Source: Fragum whitleyi
Taxonomy: Eukaryota; Mollusca; Bivalvia; Cardiida; Cardiidae
NCBI GenBank assembly: GCA_948146395.1
Contig: OX411552.1
Location: 15,422,957 to 15,486,956 of the forward strand
Direction of reading: 5' to 3'
DNA: 64,000 bases
How positions within the stretch are numbered: the first letter of the stretch is position 1; every line of letters begins with the position of its first letter. The translations under genes were made by a program, and so were the position numbers. The notes beneath the pieces are model-generated. The model was not told where the DNA came from. It searched no databases and worked only from the letters and a program-made list of their open reading frames with translations. Shown in pieces: positions 1 to 12,459 of this stretch.

Positions 1-565
1 AAATAATTTCAAATTCATTTCTTACAGACGGAAAATTTATCCCAAAGTTCTTGTAAAGCATATTTTATTTTGTGGCGCGTCTTTCGTTTAAACTATTCAA
101 TTTGATAATAGACAAGGGCATGGATGTGTCCCTATTTTTTAATACTACACAAAAATAACTAGACACTTTTCAAGATCCACAAAATATGATAGCAGACGCC
201 ACGCAAATGTATATCATTTGTAGGATCTCAATTTTGATTTATTGTTTCATTTTCTACTGTTGCGTGTGTTAGATCTTCAATAATGTGGCATGTATACGAA
301 GTAAAGTCTAGTACGATATACATGCATCTTAGCTTGAGCACAAATTGATCTGAGTTTTCTCTATCTACTCTCAAGAAATCAGATGGCTCAAGTAGCAAAT
401 AAACATATACCGTACGCTTGCAACTTTATTTGGCATACGTAGCACTGGATCAAACAGTAGTATCTTCTGTAAGATGCTTAGAGAAAGCTTTGCATAGTTC
501 AAAATCGTCCCAAAAACAGATTATTAAAACTAGATGAAAGATGATGGTAACCATGTTTATTTATA
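1..565. other. No feature recognised
   Basis: AT-rich sequence without long frames, inverted repeats or tRNA-like blocks that I could detect. Confidence 0.5.
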
Positions 566-569
566 ACAA

Positions 570-800
570 GATGTTATCTTTATACACCAATGCCCCCGCA
601 ACTGCCATTTTCAGAAAGTACAACATATTGACGTTGAAAATGACCTTAACCTTGGCAGATTACCTTGACCTTGATACTAATAGAGGTCCTTGTCACATGA
701 AATACTCGTGTGAAAGATTAAAGCCATGTTCCTTACCAATCAAAAGCTATAGCCATTGTTAGAGTTTTAGTTTTTCGGAGGGGGGAGGGGACAAACGGAC
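570..800. repeat. Likely dispersed-repeat fragment (GACCTTGACCTTGA-type)
   Basis: TTGAAAATGACCTTAACCTT, GATTACCTTGACCTTGATAC, TAGAGGTCCTTGTCACATGA and AGCTATAGCCATTGTTAGAG run into a purine-rich GGGGGAGGGGACAAACGGAC. The block pattern resembles a common mollusc repeat with a GGACGGACGG end. It explains the 73-codon frame here. Identification is from memory. Confidence 0.35.
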
Positions 801-981
801 AAATGAAAAACAGAAAGGTAAAAGAATAATATGCCTCCGATATATAGATGTGGGGGGGGGGCATAAAAAGTGTATATGAGTGTGTATATGAATGAATCTG
901 AAACGAAGAAAAAGGGATCGAGATTGAGAGGATACAGTTTGAATGAAATCCTTAGCATATATGCTAGGTTTCGGGTATTTA

Positions 982-1107
982 GGTAGTAGACCAATCATAA
1001 TTCCGCCCCATTTCGGGACTCATGATATTTCGAAATGTTAACCTCGGTTAATACTGTTGAATTTTATTTCTTCAGAAACGTTTTGGGATTATTACGGGTC
1101 CACTATC
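982..1107. mobile_element. piggyBac-like MITE (GGTAGTGGACC ends), decayed copy
   Basis: Starts GGTAGTAGACCAATCATAAT and ends TTACGGGTCCACTATC. The middle has the family's GTTAACCTCGGTTAA motif. Flanks are TTTA and TTCA, degenerate versions of TTAA. Confidence 0.5.
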
Positions 1108-1114
1108 TTCATTT

Positions 1115-3675
1115 ATGAAAGACAAATTTTATTTCTGGAACACATTTCTTGTCTGACATAGTGTCAAAGATGCAATTATCAGTTTGCTAAAGACTAAAAC
1201 AGATCTACATGACAGCTGGTTGTATTTAAATATAATTAAACATAAATATGAATGACAGGCTAGCCGCTGTAACGTTAAAATAGGTGTGATATGCTGTAAC
1301 ATTCAAATAAATTTAACAGCAAATGTATTTTTGAGGTAACCGGAATGTTGAACCGGATGTGTGCCACTGAGCTCAAATAAAGAGATCTTTTGCGAAGAAT
1401 CTATTCTGCGATCAAAAGTATACACTATATAGATAGGCAGTTCTACAAAGCTATAAATCAGCATTTTTTTAAAGAAAGATAAAATTCGCAAAACAAACTT
1501 TATTTGGAGAAAGTATTCAAATTTCTCGCCCTCTGGCTGTCGTATAAAAAAGAGTTCGCGGATAAAAAGTATTTGATAAAAAATCTCTTTAAGAAAGATT
1601 AATTTCGTGGAACCACCACACTATATGGTTTACAAAAGAACAAACCTATATAGGTACATTTTGCGTAGTGAGCCGTGAAATCTTCTTTTAACGGTAAAAT
1701 GTCCTTGCCATCTTTCCGAAATAGAAAAGGCAGGTAAAATACGACACATTCAAAAGATTACAATTAACCTTTCAAACGGTAGTTATTGCTTACCTTGATC
1801 GTAATGTTTACACATACATGTACTTTCATAATTGAAGTGAAAGGTTGAGGTTCAAACACTATTAAATGCTTTTTAAATATACCCGATATACCCATGGTAA
1901 TTGACTCGGCGTCTACGTCAGAGCTCAGTTTTGAAAATACACCTATACCAATATAATATTCACACTCATCTTAAACCTGTTTTGCTTATGTCGTTTTTTT
2001 CCAAAGTTCTGTCATTTATTTACATTAATATAAAATTATTTTGAAAAAAATAATTTTAACGGATGCTTCATATTGAACTTACTGGATGAATTTTCTAATT
2101 TCTAATGTTTAAGGACTTTTGCTTACTTCATGCGAGAAGGGCGTTAATTGAATAATTAGTTAGTAGATCGGTAAATGATCACAAAGAACTAGCTCTCTTG
2201 AGCTGAAAAAATGAATTATTACAAAAATAAGTTCATATACATATCTAGGTTGTGCTTTGATAAAGTAGACTTTTCTCTAGTGCATTCTGATGTCGATATA
2301 TTCTGTATAATTAAGCCAGGGTTTATGGGGTACGCTGTCGTACATAAAAAGGCTTATCAGCATTCCATTTTACTTATTAATTATATGAGGCATACATGAC
2401 GAGTTTCTGGCACTGCGAAAACCCATTAACATTGGTAAATGTAAAAAGGTGAAAAATGTCTTCATGATTTTTTTTCTATTTGGGTTTTCGTAACGTTTTA
2501 TAAAAGAACCTACAAAATGACTTTATCTTAAAAGAAAAAAAATGAAATTCGAAATTGGATCTCGTTTGACGACCCTACACCTCGTCATTAACGGAGCAAA
2601 TTTCACGATAGCGCATTGAACACCTCAAATATATGCATCTAGACCTGTTTTCTCTTACAAAATTTACTACTCTGAGACTTGCTTGCGACTACATTATGGG
2701 TGCATTATTTTGTTCCATAAGCACATAAAGATATTTGAATAAATTTTATACAAGATAATCCTAGGGTCGATAAGGACTGGTTTTAATTTCGCCAAAATAA
2801 TACAACGCGTACTTCCATGTCATTGAAACATACATACCAGTAGGGCCTACAAACTGACACTGCAAGTCTTTCAACATTAATTCAAGAAATTACCTCCAAG
2901 GTTCTAAGTTGCACCGTTCTGCTTATTAAACGCCGACAATTCTATTTCGGAAGATTGTCAGAAGAGCAGACTTTACGGGCGGTTTGAAAATATGATTATC
3001 ATTGCATGCTCTCTGAGGGTAACCCAGTGGGAACATTTTGCTAAATGAGAAATTAACTCCAAAACATGCAACAAATCTAGTTAGATGTATGTAATATTTT
3101 CTCACGAACGACTGGAATTCAAATGCTACTTAATTTCTAATGAATATACGCATCTTAAAATCTGTCAACTTGATATCGCAATTTAGATTTAAGATTATAA
3201 ATCCAGCAAGTCTTTATGATTAAACCAACTGTTTTCGTATTAAAATTACATTTACATTTCTCCCTTTTTCTTCTTTGAAGGGTGAGGATTTGTCCTCTTA
3301 CGTCGGGGCCCGAGATCGCAAAACCTTTGTCATTTTGCAACTCAAAATGTTCTCAAATTTCAGCTTGAGTTTAAGGCAGTTATTCTGTTGTTATTTATAT
3401 AAATGCGCGAACATAAAAGATAATATGAATAGTTGTTATCTCATACGTTCAGGTTTAAAATTTTATAAAATTTTCGATTCAGCATCAAAAAAGTTCTGAG
3501 ATCTGCCCTAAAACTTAATCGATATTTTTAGCTTGAATAAAGTTAAAAGTTCTGTAAATCATGTAGATTTCACGTCGTTTGATTTTCCCGCTTACGGGTC
3601 CGACAAACGTATTGGCGGAGCATATTTTGACGAGAGTAGCATGATGAACTCCCGGTACTAAAAGGTCGAAAGTGC
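1115..3675. other. No feature recognised
   Basis: Frames are all under 75 codons and have no family motifs. One GTAAGC-type donor-like site occurs on the minus strand near 1796 but has no convincing partner. Confidence 0.5.
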
Positions 3676-3680
3676 CTGTA

Positions 3681-4129
3681 AGATAAAGAAATAAAGAGCA
3701 TGGCGACGTCCCAGTACTAAAAGATCTTTTAGTACTGGGACGTCGCCATGCTCTTAAAGATCTTTTAGTATTGGGACGTCGCCATGCTCTTAAAGATCTT
3801 TTAGTACTGGGACGTCGCCATGCTCTTAAAGATCTTTTAGTACTGGGACGTCGCCATGCTCTTAAAGATCTTTAAGTATTGGGACGTCGCCATGCTCTTA
3901 AAGATCTTTTAGTATTGGGACGTCGCCATGCTCTTAAAGATCTTTTAGTACTGGGACGTCGCCATGCTCTTAAAGATCTTTTAGTACTGGGACGTCGCCA
4001 TGCTCTTAAAGATCTTTTAGTATTGGGACGTCGCCATGCTCTTAAAGATCTTTTAGTACTGGGACGTCGCCATGCTCTAAAAGATCTTTTAGTACTGGGA
4101 CGTGGCCATGCTCTTTATTTCTTTATCTA
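3681..4129. mobile_element. Palindromic MITE-like element with an internal 36-bp tandem array
   Basis: The left end (AGATAAAGAAATAAAGAGCA at 3681) and the right end (its reverse complement, ending at 4128) form inverted repeats of about 44 bp with one mismatch. The left arm turns back on itself at 3721-3728. From there a unit containing GTACTGGGACGTCGCCATGC is repeated 11 times with exact 36-bp spacing (unit anchor from 3737 to 4097). Units differ only at a few sites (AGTACT/AGTATT, one TTAAG variant, CGTCGCC/CGTGGCC in the last). There are no spacers. The array has expanded in place within one arm of a foldback element. Confidence 0.85.
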
Positions 4130-7100
4130 ACAAGAATTAAGCATTATTCAATCCATCGCAAAAAATAACCGAAAAAACCCCATCGCTAATAAAACCCGAT
4201 TTACAAAAAATTGGGTGTGAAAATATTTCCATTCAGACGGTCGTTACCAAGAAAGATTTGAACAAACAGTTAATTTCAGTGTGACCGGAACATGCGCATG
4301 TCCGTAATGAGCACCAGAAATATAGTTTAAACTTGACTGTCATGGTCGTGGAAAATGGCCTGAAAATGATATGCCCAATGGTAGTACTTGAGAATTTCAA
4401 TAACTCAGAGAGCTCCTGATCAACGGGCTTTAGATACCAGGTATATGAACTTTTCTAGTTGACGCAGCCTCGATGATTCAGAGAAACAAACATTACATCC
4501 CGGTAGAGAAAATGTTCCTGTCACTTCAAGTTAGTCTTATAATCTGTTGATACGTTTCTATGGCTTTTTCCTCGCCAGAAATATATACACGAACATACTC
4601 CTTCATGTTTTTGTACACAGGCCAATGTAAACCACCAACAATGAAGTAAGAAATACAATGAAATTTATCTACATAACATGTAATCTGAAATTAGAGAGCA
4701 ACCTTACTCCAAGAATAGTTCTTTCCAATATAAATTAAACAACAGAAAGGTTCTAGGGTTCTAGACATTGCTCCTATATATCAAGGTCAACTCAAAGTTT
4801 TAGTTCACTAAAATACGAATCTCTACGGTGCAAAATATACGAGTAATCGAAGGAGTTTGTGTCATTTTTGCTATGTCATTTCCTTTTATTGCTTCTTTTA
4901 TGTAGAGTTGTTCTGGAAACAGGCATATCACATCAACTGCGTTAAAGTGCACGCAAGACCGGTTGTGCATTTCTACTGGACGAATTTTAATAACCTCCAT
5001 GTTAAAATGCAGCTAAATATAAACCGAAGATCCGACAATGCGCTCGAAATGTTTGAATGTTTTAACTTATTCCTACAGCAACTAATTGGCCACTCTCTTA
5101 AAAAACAATTTCAGTAAGATGAGTATAATTAGTATTATAATCAAACTACACTTTGCGTACGATTCTTTCTTTGTGGACATGTATATATCTGTAAGTACTC
5201 CACTTATTGTTATTTGCAGCAATAACCAAGATCATATAAAAGACAATAAACCGTATGACGGCTATAATAAAACCTCTCCAAACGTCTCCATTCAAGTGGT
5301 CTAAAATTCTCTCCTAAAATACACTCTTTAGCACTTATCGTTCGTAGGACTTTTCGCTTTTGCTTACAAGCCTACTTTAGAGAAAGCAAAACTGTTTTTT
5401 CGTATTTCGAAATTTTAGTTTCATGTATGTTGTTCAGTATCTGACTAGAAAATTTGAGCTGTTTGTCATCATTATTAACGAAATCTGACTAGGAATGTTT
5501 TCAAATGCTCTCTCAACATTAAATTCCCATATGGTATAAATCATCTCTGCTATTTCTTTACAATATTTCAACAGTGTAACCTAATCTCATTCATTTTAGC
5601 TATTTTAAAGCTACTCAAGGAATTCAGATTAGAGTAACGCACACACAAAACCTGTCATCACTATGTTCTTTTCAAATGACTGAGGGTAATAAACGCATTT
5701 TACAAATGAGTAAACACCAAGGACCGTGTTACGCAACACGTGTTTCTGGTTGAAGTAATTCCACGAAGAAATAGTTCAAGACATTCCACTTCCTTGATGG
5801 ACAGGCGACACCTGGTGACATTACGGAAATTGGTAACATGTGGCACTTCATGAGTAATCTTTTCATTGATCTTGATATACAGTTTAACTTTTCAACATGT
5901 TTCATTTATATTACCTATAGATTACTTAATGCTTAAGACACCAGGGAGAATTTACAAGCACGACTACAAACGAGAAGATGGAAACAGTCAAAGCTTGACC
6001 AGAATAACTGTTTTTTCTATGTTAAATATTGCGGATGCTGAACAAAATATAGAAGAAAACTAAAATGTTCAACCAATATTCTCTATAAATGATAATTTTA
6101 AATCCGATTGTTTCTCTTGTACTCTTTGCTTGTTTGGAAGAGGTTTAACGCCGCTTTTACTAGATTTCAGTCACACAGTAAGGCTGGAGTTCCAAACTAT
6201 GTTTTCCGGGTACACCCGTTCTGAACATCATTCGGACGTTTCAGTAAACTGGAATCACGAAACTGCATGTTGGACGTAAGTGTAGTAATTTTTTTGGTCA
6301 TTTTTTTAGTTAATTCGGCTTCTGGTGGTACTTCGGTTATTTAATACGCTTGAAGAAAATCACATTTTGTTAATTCTTTCCCATCGTCTTTGGAGACCGT
6401 GTACGTTTTTATACACGCCCACTTTTATTTTTCCGTTGATTTTGATTTGTGCAACGTCATCCTTAGCGACGGGATGGTTGATAATTGTGACGTTATGTAA
6501 ACCCACGCGCAAAACGACGCGCTTTTATGTCTGCGCCCGTGTAATTCACGAGGTCTTTTCCGTATATTCGCCGAGGGCTCGCGATTGTAGTTTACAAGTA
6601 CCACCATGAAATCTTATCCGAGCCCGAGGCTGCTCATAACACCCCGCATATGTTGACGATGTCAAAGTGTTTTAGAAGACAACTGTTTAAGCACAGGGAT
6701 TTTTTTTACAATCATAAAAGGTCCAAGTTTTTGCATAAAATCGAAAAGGTTCAAATACCGTAAAACAAGTAAGGTTGATTGAGCAAAGCGTTATTACTTG
6801 CAATTTGTTGTCAATTTATTTTTATGTGGCGAATCATTTACATAATTATTACCTTGGTGTAGTATCAACCATGTACCTACTTTCTTTATTTTCGCCGCAA
6901 TTCTGGACTTGCGTTGAAAAACGACGGAAACCACCTCGGAAATTTTACTTCCAGTGTCGATAACAGACGACGTTTATGACCCACTCTTAATGCAGATTAC
7001 ATGCCCTAACAGGTCTAATATGATCTTATCACACATGGCTCCTCTCTATGTAATCATGTAAAAGGTCGTAAAGTTACATGTCGAAGAAGGCGTCCTGCAG

Positions 7101-7630
7101 GGTGACATTTCAGGGGTATATCTGTTTTTTAGCTACATTCTGCTTCTTATCAACCAGTTTGTCGAAAATCACTAAGAGACTGTTTCTTATTTGCAGATGA
7201 CAGATTAATTTGTGAGGTCAAATATCGTAAAACAATTGTTTATGTAAACTCCAGTAACATAAACATACACTGGCTATATTAACTAAAAAAGTGACATTTT
7301 CTTTAGTACATCTTTTTTCAGTCTGGCATCATTTTTGATCAGCATTTTTAGGAAAATAAGCTTTCTTGATAGAGAATGAAAAATATAAACACACAATTTG
7401 GTCACAAAATGAAGTGGAAGATGATGATAAGGACATAGTTTTCTGTCAAAGATAATCAAAATAAAACGCATTTCAGATTGATTACTGTATGTCATGAGAG
7501 GAAAGGGAATTTTACAATTTATACACAGAAATGAACTTTCATGGGGAACAAAGAGTGCAAATTCTACGATAGGGTCACATTTTGTCAACACCTTGGTACA
7601 TGGAATAAGAATCGTTATGAAATCAAATGT
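4130..7630. other. No gene recognised; a CpG-richer patch at 6400-6620
   Basis: Mostly AT-rich filler. 6400-6620 stands out with ACGTCATCC, CCACGCGCAAAACGACGCGC and GCGAGGGCTCGCG-like motifs, bracketed by TGGTGGTACTT (6324) and inverted AAGTACCACCA (6596). It may be a small inverted-repeat element of about 280 bp or a regulatory patch; the evidence is thin. Confidence 0.35.
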
Positions 7631-7637
7631 AGCTAAG

Positions 7638-7665
7638 TAGGTAAGAGGCTATCGCCTCTTACCTA
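7638..7665. repeat. 28-bp perfect palindrome
   Basis: TAGGTAAGAGGC / GCCTCTTACCTA around TATC. Confidence 0.6.
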
Positions 7666-7669
7666 TACA

Positions 7670-8145
7670 AAAACCCTCTATTTGCTCTGAAAATGAGGAA
7701 CGACTGACTGTTTTGATCCCAGTTTTTTTTTTTTTTTTTTTTTTTTAATCTTTTTACTACATTCATTCCTAGTTACAAATAGTAAGTAAAATCTTCATTA
7801 AATGTGAAAAGTTGAAGTTGCATGCCATTTGTACATATCAACGAGCCTATCTTAAGTCTTTCTTTCGAAAATCAAGATGAAGGCAAATAGTGTATGCTTA
7901 GATCAGACTGCACAACTGCAACTTTCAAAGTTGTTCAAGGACTTTTGATCCCATGAAAAACATGGCTTAAATGGGTCTTGCTTATATCTCGGACAGCAGA
8001 AGGGTTAATTCAATTTTGCATAAAATGAAATAATTGGGTTTCATATGGGGAGGGGTAGGTTGAACCCCCGAACCCCTCTTAATCCGCAAATGTAGTTAGC
8101 AAACACTATTCCGCGCATTCAGAAGATCAATATCTATTTGCAAAT
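7670..8145. other. No feature recognised apart from poly-T
   Basis: Contains the poly-T run and a G-rich stretch (GGGGAGGGGTAGG..CCCCCGAACCCC, 8047-8078) that can fold back. No coding signal. Confidence 0.4.
7722..7746. repeat. Poly-T tract
   Basis: About 25 consecutive T's. Other mononucleotide runs: poly-A at 14768-14790, poly-T at 21363-21375, 42540-42556 and 60438-60453, poly-C at 59394-59407, and an A-rich tract at 33989-34043 just before the SINE at 34056. Confidence 0.9.
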
Positions 8146-8251
8146 ATGAACAATGTGAAGTTGCAAGACCTTTGAAATCTGCAGTCGAAATAAAAAGTAT
8201 GATTTAAGAGACTTTTTCAGTAATTCAACAAACGGTGTTAAAATCTGACGA

Positions 8252-8464
8252 ATGAGTAACTTCCAATTACCAGAATCCAGTAAGACAAGCGCCCATCACA
8301 AAGATATATCATCAAGCGATGAGAGACGGGATGAATATCTGTTAGAAAAAATATCGTCCGTCAACAATAAACAATTGTTACCTTCTTCATTCAGATTCCA
8401 CGAATATTACCCTTTTCGTGTGGAATATATACCCATAGATTCAACCGCCTTCAAAATGAAATAA
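8252..8464 (+). CDS. Small ORF of 70 codons inside an inverted-repeat element, unknown
   Basis: Encodes a hydrophilic peptide beginning MSNFQLPESSKTSAHH and ending STAFKMK. It is rich in S, E, D and R in its first half and aromatic in its second. It begins 53 bp inside the left arm of the perfect inverted repeat at 8146-8198/9207-9259, where a transposon gene could lie, but no transposase motif is visible and its length is within the chance range for this base composition. Low confidence that it is expressed. Confidence 0.15.
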   Translation: MSNFQLPESSKTSAHHKDISSSDERRDEYLLEKISSVNNKQLLPSSFRFHEYYPFRVEYIPIDSTAFKMK

Positions 8465-8625
8465 CTAGGCGAGTTTTATTCAATTTTTATGCAATCGCAT
8501 TATATGCATATAGAACGCATATATAGAAATCTGACCCTTTTATAATTAGATAATACTGTAATTATAAAATGATAACAATTTCTACGAAATAGCTAACCCT
8601 TAGTCATCAAAAAAACTTTTTTTAA

Positions 8626-8840
8626 CCCTTTGCTGTTTAATCCCTGCTTTTTTACGTGCCTGTGATTTTATAATTGAGAAATCATTGTGAAAAAAGAAGA
8701 AATTGCTTCTGACAAGCAATTTCTTCTTTTTCCACATTTTTCCTACCCTACTGAATGTTTATTTTTCAAATTAAATCCACTTTAAATTTTCGTCTGCAAA
8801 CCTTTGAATTTGGACAGGTCCAAAAGTTTGTAAAACAGTA
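8626..8840. mobile_element. piggyBac-like MITE (CCCTTTGC ends), right end decayed
   Basis: The left TTAA and CCCTTTGCTGTTTAATCCC are intact and the central hairpin is present. The right terminus has drifted (AAAACAGTAG instead of AAAACAGGAAAGGG), and no right TTAA is visible. Confidence 0.65.
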
Positions 8841-9259
8841 GAACTAGCTAGAGAATAAATACATGATGGTACACCAAAGTCAGTAATCGAGATTCTTCTC
8901 TTATGGCTTAAAAACTCGCTCCAAACGCTCGGTGGCAAATCTTATGGTCTTATAAGTTATTTGACGGTATCACGTAAAAAATATTTTCATGGTAGATATT
9001 TGACAAATGATCAGATATACCGTAAAAATTCGTATAAAGCCACGTGCTCAAAAAAAACAAAAAAAAAAAAACGTCCCCCTTTTTAGAAGGTTGAAATCGA
9101 CGTGATTTGACGAAATCTTGGAGCCTCTAATAAGGGCCCATACCCAAAAAATCAAGGTCAATAAAAGATCAACAATAAACAATTTAATGCACGTTTTCCT
9201 TAATAAACTTTTTATTTCGACTGCAGATTTCAAAGGTCTTGCAACTTCACATTGTTCAT

Positions 9260-9642
9260 GATTATATTTTGCGAAGATTATGATAATTTTTGGCCACTTT
9301 CTAATGCAAATGCGGTTCCAAAAGAACCCGTTGCTCTACTAGAGCTTTTACAGTACAAGGTAAACTTAGTTGCACCGTGTGCTGTTGGCCGCCTTTTTGT
9401 ACGCGGCATCTCATTTGTTTCTTCCTCTCCACCTCTTTTCTCCGCTCATTAACCATGTCATCATTCAGTTATGAGAGTTAAATTAGGTGAGAGAATACTG
9501 CTAACGCACATGATAAAATGCTTTTTTTTTCATACTGTTCTCAAACCTACTTAGTGCTTTCGAATGAAATATGAATTATTTTACCCTTGATAATTATATT
9601 AAAATTGATAGTTAAAAAACAATTTATAATGTATATATATTT
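9260..9642. other. No feature recognised
   Basis: Holds a 66-codon frame ending in a Ser/Pro-rich stretch, with no motif and no splice support. Confidence 0.4.
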
Positions 9643-9812
9643 GACCCGGCACGCGAAAAGGGATCATCTGGGTAGTGCGTAAAGTGTCGATCCTTGTCAT
9701 ACTGCGCGTATTGCGCAGACTGGCTATTGTCAGACTGCGCGTATTGCGCAGACTGACTAGGATCGAAACTTTTCCCACTTTTCTCATTTTCTGAATCTAG
9801 AATGATCGACCT
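9643..9812. mobile_element. MITE family 'CACGCGAAAAGGGACC', copy 1
   Basis: Starts GACCCGGCACGCGAAAAGGG with the follow-on ATCATCTGGGTAGTGCGTAA. It contains two direct copies of GACTGCGCGTATTGCGCAGACTG and ends in TTTTCTGAATCTAGAATGATCG. The far terminus is missing. Confidence 0.6.
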
Positions 9813-9814
9813 AC

Positions 9815-12459
9815 CATTCGGTGAAAGAAATTTTGGAATCCAACCTCTGGTTGATCTGAAGTAGACCCAATCTCTTTTTTAAATATCTATTTTACAGAGT
9901 TCCCAGATGGTCCCTTTAAGCGTCACATATATGACTAAATCGAAATCACGGAACAGCCAGAAGAAGGCCTTGCCGCGGGCCATCTAAAAAGTGCAATAAG
10001 TGTCGACTTTAAGAAATCTCAACGACTTCTGAACAGGATCATTCTAGAATCTAAAGTTTTCAGTCTTTCTAACAATATTCTTAAATCCAAAATGGAATTA
10101 GGCTGTTTAGTCATGTCCTTATTTTCTTGACGGAACGTACTTTTTATTGGTCATCTTTATATTTGATTAAGCTAAGTACATTACCCGAAGGACGGTTTTT
10201 CGGAGGGTTGATTCTATGCATTTTGTTCTTGGCGAATCTTGACGGAACACCCAAAATTTTCTTTTGTTCTTGGTAAAATTCATTTCTTCAATGCACAAAA
10301 AATTACAAACACAGCGGTGCGATAATTCCTTTGTGTGATACCCTTAGGTTTCAAGAGAATAGCGGTCTACAATCCCATTAATCAGATAGTACAGTATCAG
10401 AACGCCAACATACTGAAGTGATTGTATTGTTCAATTATTATCTCAAATAACCATACATTTCACAGGTAACTAAAGCACAAGAAAGGTGACAAATCGGAAT
10501 TTGAGAAATGATTTAGTATACTATCATAAATTAGGAAACAAATGATAAAGTAAAGACTGTTTCTCTTGCTTAAGATAAGACTCATTATCGCAGCAGTGGT
10601 GGTGGTTTTTGTTTTTGCAGTGACCATATCAATCTCTTTTGCCGATGACATTTTATCAAAGAGTTGTACTTGTGTGGAAAAAATAAGTGCATTTCAGAAC
10701 AAACATCGTCGGCTTTCTGCTAAAGACTCTTTACTGCAGCTTGTTTAAAGCTGTGGTTACGAGGTTTTGGAAGAAAATCGACGACATACAGTATTTTGAG
10801 AGAATTAAAAAAATAACACATGAAAATAAACTGAACTTCGTAATCCTGTCTACAGTTCATTAAACTTTTGCCTCATTCACAAAAGTTTCGACACTCAGTG
10901 GTTGTTTTTATCTGAAATCCCGTTCCAATGTTCTTGTTGTCAACGGGTACGTATATCGTACATCTATAATGATTCATGTTTTAGATAAATAGGTTTATCA
11001 CCGTTAGAACATTGCACTTCAAAATTTGTAAGTTTTTTCTTTAACGCTTAGAAAAGCAACAGGACCTAGACTAGACAATAGCGGATGTTGTAGAGGAGAA
11101 TAGTTTATTTAACAATGAAACAATATTTCACTTAAAATTGAAATGTTTATAAAATTTTTTCCAAAGATAACACAAGTTAGGTGTTATGATTTCCAATTTC
11201 TCCCTGATAAGTCGATTATTGAATTGAAGCCTACAGAAGATGGTCATTGTAAGCTCGGATTTTGACTAGTAAGCTTTAAAAACGCTTTATGTCAAATAAA
11301 GAATCTGTTTCTGTATGAAAATTGTGTTAGTATCGGAGTACTAAATACCACGAATCCACGCAAGGCGGTTCACATGATGTTTAAAGTTGCGTAAGGCTCC
11401 AAACAACCAATATTTATACTTTATACTATATTTGCATGCTAAATTAATGTAACTTATCATTATCACTTGCATGATCGAGGAAAAAATGAATTGAACTCTT
11501 GAAAAAAATCGCAAGATATTCCTTATAGTTTTGTACATTCCTGTATTATTTTTTCTGTATTATTTGAGTTTCGCACCATAACCAAACACGTTTTTCTTAT
11601 TTCCAAGATCGAATTGTGCAAAGGTGCATACCTATCGGTGTGCAGCTGTTATTAGCCATAGGCTATGTAATTATTTTTCTCATGCATTCTGCTTAATTAT
11701 CTTTCAGCACTCAACATGCCCCTTCGTTTTTCATGAAATGCGTATATGGTTGTATTAGATACATATGAAATGGCAAATCCTATGCAAATAGGAAACGGTA
11801 TAACCAAGAACGAAATACAACAGAAGGAGTCTTCAATAAAAATGTGAACTTTAAAAGTAATGATATCACCAAGAAGAGCATTTTCCAGAACTGAAGCAGT
11901 TGCTAAACTGATAACCGAACGATCCAATTTTCATCAATTCTGAAAGCCCCCACTCTCCTATATAATTTCCGTGTTTCAACACGTACGTCCAGTTATCATA
12001 GGTTTTTAATTAAATCGCCCACCTGACATAACAAATTATCTGGAAGTTCCTTTCATTACAAGCCAGAAGTCCGGTAGTTAATATATGCCTCTCATAATCA
12101 ATTTTACCTGAACTACCTGTTGCACGAAAAAAGTTGATCTTGATGTTATTTTCTGTTTTGTCTGTCCATTTAGTTAAAGGTCAAGGCTACAGGCACGAAT
12201 GTTGTGCATTCATACCCACCATCCAAGGAACTAACAATTCATTATAAAATATGTGTACTTTATTAGTAAGACTATGGCTGTTTTTATATGTGTTAGATAA
12301 AATTCTTGTATTGAGTGGCGTCATCATTAGTTTCTCAGCTGATTTTGGTACAAAAGTATCGTAAAAAATGATATATGCTTGGATGAAGTTGTATTTGTGT
12401 GATATTTACTTCAAACTCTTTCGAAAAATATAATAAATATATTGTTCAAGACTGAACTT
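9815..12459. other. No gene recognised
   Basis: AT-rich. One half-palindrome (GCTGTGGTTACGAGGTTTTGG, 10751-10771) belongs to the family perfect at 43154-43198. Nothing else repeats within the window. Confidence 0.45.

Larger units (their letters stand above)
8146..9259. mobile_element. Element bounded by a perfect 53-bp inverted repeat
   Basis: The 53 bp at 8146-8198 are the exact reverse complement of 9207-9259, with no mismatch. Weaker similarity continues outward for about 35 bp. The 1.0-kb interior contains a small ORF (8252-8464) and a piggyBac-like MITE (8626-8840). A perfect long inverted repeat this far apart suggests a recent foldback or DNA-transposon insertion, or gene conversion between the arms. 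No target duplication is obvious. Confidence 0.7.

Noticed and set aside
3728..4112. Regular repeats suggesting a CRISPR array or a repeat protein (GRRHALKDLLVL units)
   Set aside because: The 36-bp units are directly adjacent with no spacers, the host is a eukaryote, and the frame is open only because the period is divisible by three. The array lies within a palindromic non-coding element.
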